This document shows positions 25,331-31,973 of a stretch of 34,504 nucleotides of DNA, piece after piece. The notes beneath the pieces were generated by a model. The model saw only the letters and a program-made list of their open reading frames with translations, did not search any database and had not been told where the DNA came from. Source of the DNA: Myxococcota bacterium (GTDB taxonomy: Bacteria > Myxococcota_A > Bradymonadia > UBA7976 > UBA1532); the NCBI GenBank assembly GCA_018813065.1, contig JAHJCH010000077.1:1-34504 (forward strand), given 5' to 3'. The position numbers and the translations under genes were made by a program. Position 1 is the stretch's first letter; every line of letters starts with the position of its first letter.

Positions 25331-26500
25331 CTATGGCGCCAAGAGCGCGGCGATGACGCTGTCCAAGAGCAGCCGACCGCGCGGCGTCACACGCCAAAGC
25401 CCAGGCGCGCGCAGCAGCAACGCCTCACGCTCCAGTCGCCGCGCCGCCGCCCCATAGGCGATCTCATCCTCTGGCTCAACGCTGACCCCTGCGTCGCGGC
25501 GCAGCCCCAGCATCAGCCGCTCCTCACGTCGAGCGACGGGATCGAGGTGCTCCCTAAAGGCCTCGGGGCGCCGCCCCGCCTCGACGGCCTCCAAGTACGC
25601 GTCTGGGCGGGTGAGGTTGCTCCACCGCGAGGCCGCGCGCGGATCAAAGCCGTGGGCGCCAGCGCCCAGGCCCAGGTAGCCCCGATCCGCCCAATAGAGC
25701 CCGTTGTGGACCGCCTCAAAGCCGGGGCGCGCCGCGTTGCTGATCTCATAGGGGATCACCCCCTCCGCCGTCAGGGCCGCGCGCACGCCCTCGAACAGCG
25801 TCGCTTGGAGATCATCGTCGAGGATCAACGAGGCGCCGCCCGCCGCCCGCCGACCAAAGGGGGTGCCCTCGGGGATGGTCAGCTGATAGCTGGAGACGTG
25901 CGGGGCCAGCCGCGCCGCCGCGCGCGCCTCCTCGATCGCCGCCTCGATGTGTTGCCCCGCCACGCCATAGATCAGATCAACGCTGAGGTTGTCAAAGCCC
26001 GCGCGGCGCGCCGTGGCCACGGCGCGCAGGTTGTCCGCCGCCGAGTGGGTCCGCCCCAGGAAGCGCAGCGTCTCATCGCTGAAGGACTGGAGCCCCAGGC
26101 TGAGCCGGTTGACGCTTGTCGCGCGCAGGCTGATCAGCAGCGCCTCGGTGACATCCTCGGGGTTGCACTCCACCGTGATCTCGGCCTCGGCGCGCAGCCC
26201 AAAGCGCGCATCGACGGCCTCGATGACCCGCGCCAAGGCCTCTGGGCGCCACAGCGCGGGGGTGCCGCCGCCGAAGTAGAGGGTCGAGGCGGGGCCTTCA
26301 CCGGCCTCATCGGCGCGCAGCCCCATCTCTGCCACCACCGCCGCCGCGTAACGCGTGTGCGGGATCGGCTGGACATGGACATTGAAATCGCAGTAGGGGC
26401 AGCGCCGCCGACAATACGGGAAGTGAACGTAGATGCCCCAAGGCGCCGTGACCTTGGGGCTCTCTTTTTGGGGCGAGTTTTTATAGGATGCCGCGCTCAT
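25331..26500 (-). CDS. hemW: HemW-type radical SAM protein (heme chaperone, coproporphyrinogen III oxidase-like)
   Basis: The 389-residue radical SAM protein has the cluster motif CRRRCPYC (Cys30, Cys34, Cys37) after GIYVHFPY, then LYFGGGTPALW, ECNPEDV, SLGLQSF, DLIYGVAGQ and SSYQLTIPEGTPF. The HNGLYWADRGYLGLGAGAHG segment near residue 270 is typical of HemW. True coproporphyrinogen oxidase HemN carries one more Cys (CX3CX2CXC); here the residue two after the last Cys is Phe, as in HemW, which acts as a heme chaperone. The ATG at 26500 is forced: an in-frame TAA lies 9 bp upstream and no other start codon precedes the cluster motif. This start overlaps the start codon of the divergent cysteine desulfurase. 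Confidence 0.93.
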   Translation of the reverse strand: MSAASYKNSPQKESPKVTAPWGIYVHFPYCRRRCPYCDFNVHVQPIPHTRYAAAVVAEMGLRADEAGEGPASTLYFGGGTPALWRPEALARVIEAVDARFGLRAEAEITVECNPEDVTEALLISLRATSVNRLSLGLQSFSDETLRFLGRTHSAADNLRAVATARRAGFDNLSVDLIYGVAGQHIEAAIEEARAAARLAPHVSSYQLTIPEGTPFGRRAAGGASLILDDDLQATLFEGVRAALTAEGVIPYEISNAARPGFEAVHNGLYWADRGYLGLGAGAHGFDPRAASRWSNLTRPDAYLEAVEAGRRPEAFREHLDPVARREERLMLGLRRDAGVSVEPEDEIAYGAAARRLEREALLLRAPGLWRVTPRGRLLLDSVIAALLAP

Positions 26501-27620
26501 GAAGATGATTTACCTCGATCACGCCGCCACGTCGCCCCCTGATCCCGAGATCATCGCGGGGTTGGCGGCGCGGCAACACTCCCACTTCGCCAACCCCAAG
26601 TCCACCCACGCCCTCGGCGTCGAGGCGGGGCGGCTGCTTGAGGCCGCGCGAGGGCGCCTTAGCCGCGCCCTCGGCGGGCGCCCCAGCGAGCTGATCTTCA
26701 CCTCGGGGGGCACCGAGGCCCTCGCCTTGGCCTTCAGCGGCAGCGCGGGGGAGGCGGGGCGCGTGGCGCTGTGTGGCGGCGCCCACGCGGCGATCCGTAG
26801 CGCGGCGGGGCAGCTGGCGACGCGGGGCTTCGAGGTGGACACTTTGCCGCTCGATGAAGAGGGCCGCTTAACGCCCGAGGCGCTCAGCGCCCACCTCCAC
26901 CCCAAGACCCGCGCCTTGGCGCTGATCATGGCCCAGAACGAGACGGGGGCGATCAATGACATCGCCGCCTTGAGCCGCGCCGCGCACGCCATCGCCCCCA
27001 GGGCGCGGATCATCGTCGATGCGGTGCAGGCGTTGGGCAAGGCGCCCATCGACGCGCGGCGGCTGGGCGCCGACGCGCTGATCGTCACCGCCCACAAGAT
27101 CCACGGCCCCAAGGGGATCGGCGCGCTGTGGACGCCTCACGCGCTGACCCCGCTCTTTAAGGGGGGCGGTCAAGAGCGGGGGATGCGCGGCGGCACGCAG
27201 AGCGCGCCGCTGGCTTGGGCCTTCGCCGAGGCCGTTGAGCGTCAACATGGCGCGGCGCCGAGGCTCAGCGCGCTGCGCGATCGCCTCTTCGCCGCGCTGC
27301 GCCAGGCCCTGCCGCAGATCAAGCTCGTGGGGCCGCCGCTCGACGGGCCGCGCCTGCCCAACCTGCTGATGCTCTTGCTGCCCGGCTTACCGGGCGAGCC
27401 GCTGCTCAACGCCCTCTCCGCCGGGGGGGTCTGCGCCTCCTCGGGCAGCGCCTGCGCGGGGGGCCGCTTCAGCGAGACGTTGACGGCCATGGGTCACCAC
27501 GCGGGGGAGGGCGCCTTCCTGCGCCTGAGCGTGGGCCGCTTTAACACCGAAGACGAGATCGACGACGCGGCGCGGATCATCGCCGAGGCCGCCAGGAGCT
27601 TGGGGGAAGTCTATGGTTGA
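26499..27620 (+). CDS. Cysteine desulfurase (NifS/IscS family)
   Basis: This PLP enzyme converts cysteine to alanine and passes persulfide sulfur onward. The 373-residue sequence shows IYLDHAATSP, FTSGGTEALALA, a PLP-stacking His in GGAHAAIRSA, MAQNETGAIND, the Schiff-base Lys200 in TAHKIHGPKGIG, and catalytic Cys319 in the SSGSACAGG loop. That loop is of the IscS/NifS type rather than SufS. The start is ATG 26499 or ATG 26505; an in-frame TAG at 26484 excludes anything earlier. The gene overlaps thiI by 8 bp, so its sulfur most likely goes to ThiI for tRNA 4-thiouridine, as in the Bacillus NifZ-ThiI pair. It lacks iscU neighbours, which argues against a dedicated Fe-S assembly role. It is head-to-head with hemW. 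Confidence 0.94.
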   Translation: MKMIYLDHAATSPPDPEIIAGLAARQHSHFANPKSTHALGVEAGRLLEAARGRLSRALGGRPSELIFTSGGTEALALAFSGSAGEAGRVALCGGAHAAIRSAAGQLATRGFEVDTLPLDEEGRLTPEALSAHLHPKTRALALIMAQNETGAINDIAALSRAAHAIAPRARIIVDAVQALGKAPIDARRLGADALIVTAHKIHGPKGIGALWTPHALTPLFKGGGQERGMRGGTQSAPLAWAFAEAVERQHGAAPRLSALRDRLFAALRQALPQIKLVGPPLDGPRLPNLLMLLLPGLPGEPLLNALSAGGVCASSGSACAGGRFSETLTAMGHHAGEGAFLRLSVGRFNTEDEIDDAARIIAEAARSLGEVYG

Positions 27621-28833
27621 CGCACACGCTGATCGGGATCTGATTCTGGCCCGCTTGGGCGAAGTTTGGCTCAAGGGGCGCAACCGCCAATCCTTCTTGA
27701 ACCGCCTGGAGCGCAACCTGCGCGCGGCGCTCAAGGCGGAGCTGCGCGGCGTGCGCGTCGAGCCCTCCTATGGGCGGATCTTTATCCGCGTTGCCGCCGA
27801 GGATCTCCACCGCGCCCTTGAGATCTGCGTTGACACCCCAGGGCTCTCCAGCGTCAGCCCCGCGCGGCGCGTGCCCTCCACGGTGGAGGCCATCCGCGAG
27901 GCGGCCCTTGAGCTGACCGCCGAGGCTTGGGCTGGGGTTGAGGGCACCTTCAGCGTCAAGGCGCGGCGCCGCCTCAAGGCCTTCCCGCTGACCTCACCGG
28001 AGCTGGGGCGGGTCATCGGCGAGGCCATCGGTGAGCGCTTTAGGCACCTCAGCGTGGATCTCAAGCGCAGCGATCATCAGCTGGGCATCGAGGTCGATGA
28101 TCGCTACACCCACATCTGGACGCGGACCCTCAAGGGCAGCGGCGGGCTCCCCGTGGGCAGCGCCGGTCGCGTCACCCTCCTGCTCAGCGGCGGGATTGAC
28201 TCGCCCGTGGCGGGCTACCTCGCCCAGAAGCGCGGCTGCGAGCTGGACGCCGTCTACTTTCACTCCCCGCCCTTCATCGGCGAGCCCAGCAAGGACAAGG
28301 TGATCCAGTTGGCCAACCGGCTGGCGCCTCGCCAGGGCGGGATGCGGCTCTACATCATCTACTTCACCGAGATCCAGAAGGCGATCCGCGCCGCCTGCGA
28401 TCCGCGCTTCACGGTGCTGCTCTACCGGCGCTTTATGTACCGCCTCGCCGCCGAGATCGCCGAGGGGCGCAAGGCGCTGGCGCTGTGTACGGGCGAGAAC
28501 CTCGGCCAGGTGGCGAGCCAGACGCTGGAGAACCTCACGGCGGTGGATCGCCTCACCCCGCTGCTGACCCTGCGGCCTGTGTTGGCGTTTGATAAGGAGG
28601 AGATCATCGAGGTGGCGCGGCGGATAGACACGTTCGACATCTCCACGCTGCCCTTCGATGACTGCTGCACGCTCTTTATCCCCGACAACCCCATCATCCA
28701 CGCTCAGATCAAGGCGCTGGAGATCGAAGAGGCCAAGCTCGACGTACCCGCCCTCGTCCAAGAGGCGCTGGTGAAGAGCGAGATGCTCAAGCTCAGCGGC
28801 CTGCCGATCATCGGCGAGGCGGTCGAGGGCTAG
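27613..28833 (+). CDS. thiI: tRNA uridine 4-sulfurtransferase ThiI (no rhodanese domain)
   Basis: ThiI adenylates U8 of tRNA and inserts sulfur to give 4-thiouridine; in some bacteria it also serves thiamine synthesis. The 406-residue protein has an N-terminal ferredoxin-like part starting LARLGEVWLKGRNRQSF, a THUMP domain (about 65-175) and the PP-loop SGGIDSPVA at 192-200. A conserved CTGENLGQVASQTLENL segment follows, then FDDCCTLFIP with Cys351/Cys352, one of which probably matches the conserved catalytic-region Cys. The C-terminal rhodanese domain of E. coli ThiI is missing, as in the Bacillus type that takes sulfur straight from a partner desulfurase. The start lies inside the end of the desulfurase gene, 8 bp before its stop, with GGGGGAAG upstream. 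Confidence 0.95.
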   Translation: MVDAHADRDLILARLGEVWLKGRNRQSFLNRLERNLRAALKAELRGVRVEPSYGRIFIRVAAEDLHRALEICVDTPGLSSVSPARRVPSTVEAIREAALELTAEAWAGVEGTFSVKARRRLKAFPLTSPELGRVIGEAIGERFRHLSVDLKRSDHQLGIEVDDRYTHIWTRTLKGSGGLPVGSAGRVTLLLSGGIDSPVAGYLAQKRGCELDAVYFHSPPFIGEPSKDKVIQLANRLAPRQGGMRLYIIYFTEIQKAIRAACDPRFTVLLYRRFMYRLAAEIAEGRKALALCTGENLGQVASQTLENLTAVDRLTPLLTLRPVLAFDKEEIIEVARRIDTFDISTLPFDDCCTLFIPDNPIIHAQIKALEIEEAKLDVPALVQEALVKSEMLKLSGLPIIGEAVEG

Positions 28834-29753
28834 GCCGCCGTAGAGAGGCGCCGCAGCCGCGCCTCGATCCAAGCCTGGTGATCATCCGGGCGCTGCTGAC
28901 GATAACGCTGATAGGCCTCCAAAGCCTCGCGCCGCCGCCCCAGCCGCTCATAGACCCGCCCCAGCTCGCGGTAGGCCTCCCAGAGCCCAGGCTCCACGGC
29001 CAGCGCCTTGAGCAGCTCCACGCGCGCGGCTTGTGGATCGTCGTGGAGGAGCCGCGCCAAGCCCAGCCGCGCGCGTGCTTGCAGCGCGCCTGACGCCCCA
29101 GCAGCCACGCGCCGCAGATCCTGCGCGGCGGCCTCGACCTCCCCCAGCCGCAGCGTCAAGCGCGCGCGTTGATAGCGGGCCTCGTGGTGGCGTCGATCGC
29201 GACGCAGGACGGCCTCGAAGGCCTCTGAGGCTGTCAAGAGATCGCCCCGCGCCGCCGCGCAGACGCCCAGGGCGTAGCGCGCCTTGAGATCACGAGGGCG
29301 CAGGCGCAGCGCCGCGGTCATCGCCTCCACCGCCCCCTGATAATCCGCCCGCGACCAGCGCAGCACCCCCAGGTTGAACCAGGACTGATGATCCTTGGGG
29401 GTCAGCGCCAGCGTGTAGAGATAGGCGCGATCCGCCGCGTCGATCTCCCCCAGCCGTTGCAGCGCGAAGGCGAGCTGGGCGGCGCTCTTGGCGTCTTGAG
29501 GGGCGAAGGCGACGGCGTGAGCGAGGCGCGCCTTGGCCTGGGCGAAGAGGCCCAGGCGCAGCGCCGCGTGACCCGCTAAAGCATGGAGCGTGGCGTCCTC
29601 AGGGCGCGCGCGCAGCGCGTGATGGAGGAGGAGCGTGGCCCGCGCGGGCTGTCGCGCCTGGAGCAAGAGCCAGGCTTGGGGGCGCCAGCGGACGCCGAGC
29701 AGGGGCTCAAGCAAGGCCAGAGCGTCGGCGAGGCGGGCGTAGAGCCACCGCAC
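28830..29753 (-). CDS. TPR-repeat protein
   Basis: This is a 307-residue soluble protein made of tetratricopeptide repeats: successive 34-residue helical pairs such as SWFNLGVLRWSRADYQGAVE, ARYALGVCAAARGDLLTASE and AYRELGRVYERLGRRREALE. It has no signal peptide or membrane helix, so a cytoplasmic scaffold role is likely. The start GTG at 29753 lies just 7 bp after the upstream stop, with GAGGG in front; the frame stays open further upstream but there it reads antisense-like Arg/Pro-rich residues over the end of the glycosyltransferase gene. It is third in the operon after the PP2C and GT2-TPR genes. Its TAG stop shares CTAG with the stop of thiI on the other strand. Confidence 0.87.
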   Translation of the reverse strand: MRWLYARLADALALLEPLLGVRWRPQAWLLLQARQPARATLLLHHALRARPEDATLHALAGHAALRLGLFAQAKARLAHAVAFAPQDAKSAAQLAFALQRLGEIDAADRAYLYTLALTPKDHQSWFNLGVLRWSRADYQGAVEAMTAALRLRPRDLKARYALGVCAAARGDLLTASEAFEAVLRRDRRHHEARYQRARLTLRLGEVEAAAQDLRRVAAGASGALQARARLGLARLLHDDPQAARVELLKALAVEPGLWEAYRELGRVYERLGRRREALEAYQRYRQQRPDDHQAWIEARLRRLSTAA

Positions 29754-29760
29754 GCGACCC

Positions 29761-30954
29761 TCAGCTTGAGAGGTGGCGCCGCAGCGCCGCCAGCAGCGCG
29801 CGGGCGACCTCAAGGGCCTCTGGCGAGGCGTCCTTGGGCAAGCCACGCAGGGCATCGAGGGCGCCGCGCGCGTCATTGAGCTGTATGCAGGCCTGCGCGG
29901 CGTCGAGGGCGCCGTCTGGGCTGAGCCGAAGGTACGCCAGGGCCTCCGCCGCGCGGCCTTGATCCAGCAGGAGGCGACCCAGGGCGAGCGCCGCGCGCGT
30001 GGGGACATCGGGGGCGCGGAAGGCCAGACAAGCGATCCCCTCAGGCGGACGCGTGGCCCGGCGCAGGAGGGCCTCGGCCTCAGCCGCCCGCCCCAGCGCC
30101 AGGGCGGCTTGACCCCCGACAAAGGCCAGCTCGCTGTAGCCTGGCGCCGCCTCCAGCCCCGCGCGCGCCTCAACGAGCGCCTCCTCATCACGCCCCAAGG
30201 CGCGCAGGCACTCCACGGCGAAGAGGCGGGCGCTGGTGGTGAAGTTGATCAGCCGCCCATCGGCGATCACCGCGCAAAACCCCTCCAAGGCCGCCGCGTC
30301 CTCCCCCGCCGCGTAGCGCTCCCGCGCCAGGTAGTACCACCAGATCGGCGCTGAGGGATCCGCCGCGCGCTCGGCCTCGATCAAGCGCAGGTTGCGGGCG
30401 CGCTTCCCACGCGCCTCGACCCACTCCGGGTCATAGCCGAGGTGGAGGATCTGAAGCGTGGAGGCGAAGACCTGCTTGGGGTTGAGCCCCACCCCCACGC
30501 GCTCATGAACCCGCCCGGAGAAGCGCAGGCGCGGATCGGCGCGCCACAGCCGGGGCATATGATCTGCCCCCAGCGGCGCGCCGCGCTGATCCACGTTGCG
30601 GATGAGTGGGAGGTAGATCGTCAGCGGCCCGCGCGGATCATCCTGGGCGATCAGCGCGCGGATCACCGCCGCCGCGCTGGGCTCAAGGCGCTCATCGGCG
30701 TCGAGGATCAACACAAAGACCCCCGAGGCGGCCGCCAGCGAGGCGTTGCGCGCGGCGGAGAAGTCATCGCGCCAAGGGAAAGAGGAGACGATGGCGCCTG
30801 CGGCCCTGGCGAGGGCGGGGGTCTCATCGACGCTGCCGGTGTCAACGACGATGATCTCATCGACGAGGCCCGCGACGGAGGCCAGGCAGCCGGGGAGGTG
30901 GCGGGCCTCATCGCGCACGATCATGCAGAGGGAGAGCTGAGGGCGGGGGCGCAT
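29761..30954 (-). CDS. GT2 family glycosyltransferase with TPR-like C-terminal region
   Basis: This is a 397-residue protein. The GT-A domain begins at once: LSLCMIVRDEARHLPGCLAS, then DEIIVVDTGSVDETP, FSAARNASLAAASG and the metal-binding ILDADERL (DxD equivalent) near residue 95. RLWRADPRLRFSGRVHERV follows, as in TPR-linked GT2 enzymes. From about residue 205 the chain turns into TPR-like helical pairs (WWYYLARERYAAGEDAAALE). No membrane span is seen. It probably adds sugars to a protein or surface acceptor, but donor and acceptor are unknown. ATG 30954 lies 1 bp beyond the PP2C stop; a longer frame to 31116 would overlap PP2C and has no conserved content. It is second in the three-gene operon. 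Confidence 0.9.
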   Translation of the reverse strand: MRPRPQLSLCMIVRDEARHLPGCLASVAGLVDEIIVVDTGSVDETPALARAAGAIVSSFPWRDDFSAARNASLAAASGVFVLILDADERLEPSAAAVIRALIAQDDPRGPLTIYLPLIRNVDQRGAPLGADHMPRLWRADPRLRFSGRVHERVGVGLNPKQVFASTLQILHLGYDPEWVEARGKRARNLRLIEAERAADPSAPIWWYYLARERYAAGEDAAALEGFCAVIADGRLINFTTSARLFAVECLRALGRDEEALVEARAGLEAAPGYSELAFVGGQAALALGRAAEAEALLRRATRPPEGIACLAFRAPDVPTRAALALGRLLLDQGRAAEALAYLRLSPDGALDAAQACIQLNDARGALDALRGLPKDASPEALEVARALLAALRRHLSS

Positions 30955-30955
30955 C

Positions 30956-31798
30956 TCAGGAGACGTGGCGGTGCTTCTTCCGTTGGCGGTGACGCTGAAC
31001 CTCCAGGGCGACGACGGTGGTGTTATCCTCGCCGCCGAGATCATTGGCCCGCTGCACGAGCCGCTCGGGGACCTGGCGGATCGCCACGTCCTCGACGAGC
31101 CGCAGGAGATCATCATCCTTGAGGTGCCCGGTCAGGCCATCGGAGCAGAGGATAAAGCGATCCCCAGAGGCGAGGGGCACGGCGGAGACGCTGACCTCCA
31201 CCTCGCGCTCAAAGCCGATGCTGCGGGTGATGATGTTGCGCATGGGGGAGATGCGCGCTTGCTCGGGGGTGATCAGGCCTGCGGAGACCTGCTCTTGGAC
31301 GAGGGAGTGATCCTCGGTGATCTGATGGATGCGGCCATCACGGATGAGATAGGCGCGGCTGTCACCGACGTGGCCGATCCAGGCGACGTCGCCATAGATA
31401 AGGAGGCTGGTGACGGTGCTGCCCATGCCCATCAGGGCGGGCTGACGCCGCGCGGTGTCGAACACCCGCGCGCAGGCCCCTTGGATGGTCTCTTCGAGTA
31501 AGAGCGCCACGTCGGGCCGCGCCCCGCCCTGCTCTGCTTGATGGAGCCGACGCACCAGGTTTTGACCAATCGTCTCGACGGTGATTCGGCTCGCCACCTG
31601 CCCCCCGGCGTGACCGCCCATCCCATCGGCGACGATCCAAAAAGAGTTCTTGGGGATCATCAAGAAGGAGTCCTCATTGGCCTCCCGGCGCAGGCCCACG
31701 TCGGTGGCGCCCACGTCGATGATCTTAAAAGCGGGTTTACGGGTTTGCAGCCGAGGGAGACGGCCCCGGAGCTCGCTTCTGTTCGTCTTGCTCATCAT
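30956..31798 (-). CDS. PP2C-family Ser/Thr protein phosphatase
   Basis: This is a 280-residue metal-dependent phosphatase that reverses Hanks-type kinase phosphorylation. Motifs in order: VGLRREANEDSFL (metal-binding Asp), VADGMGGHAGGQVAS, MGSTVTSLLI, GHVGDSRAYLIRDG, QITEDHSLVQEQV, CSDGLTGHL and GGEDNTTVVAL. All core metal-ligand Asp positions are present. A short Lys/Arg-rich N-terminal tail (about 25 residues) precedes the domain and the C-terminus ends HRQRKKHRH, so it is cytoplasmic. ATG 31798 has GGAGG 6 nt upstream and is followed by a second ATG. It is the first gene of the PP2C/GT2-TPR/TPR operon. The kinase it counters is not next to it; the Ser/Thr kinase at the left edge is 30 kb away. 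Confidence 0.95.
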   Translation of the reverse strand: MMSKTNRSELRGRLPRLQTRKPAFKIIDVGATDVGLRREANEDSFLMIPKNSFWIVADGMGGHAGGQVASRITVETIGQNLVRRLHQAEQGGARPDVALLLEETIQGACARVFDTARRQPALMGMGSTVTSLLIYGDVAWIGHVGDSRAYLIRDGRIHQITEDHSLVQEQVSAGLITPEQARISPMRNIITRSIGFEREVEVSVSAVPLASGDRFILCSDGLTGHLKDDDLLRLVEDVAIRQVPERLVQRANDLGGEDNTTVVALEVQRHRQRKKHRHVS

Positions 31799-31973
31799 GG
31801 GGACCTCCGAGCTACTCTTTTTGATACACGTCCACTGAGCACAGCGCGGGAGCATAACGCCTCAAACAAGGGAGCGCAATCTCTCAGCCGAACTCTCCCG
31901 CCTCGCCAGGATGGCGTCCGCGACGCGGTGAGGTAAATGAGCCGTTAATGGCGGCTAAGGTCGCGGCCCATCA

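Noticed and set aside
5326-27290. Highly iterated GCGATCGC palindrome
   Set aside because: I noticed only isolated copies (near 5327-5334 and 27278-27285). GATC is frequent because of codon choice, not as an iterated 8-mer.
29754-30191. Longer N-terminus for the TPR protein
   Set aside because: Those codons lie fully over the end of the glycosyltransferase gene and read as Arg/Pro/Ser-rich shadow; GTG 29753 with GAGGG fits the operon spacing.
30955-31116. Longer N-terminus for the GT2 glycosyltransferase (54 more codons)
   Set aside because: The extension is antisense-like Ser/Arg/Pro sequence overlapping PP2C. The GT2 fold begins right at the ATG at 30954.
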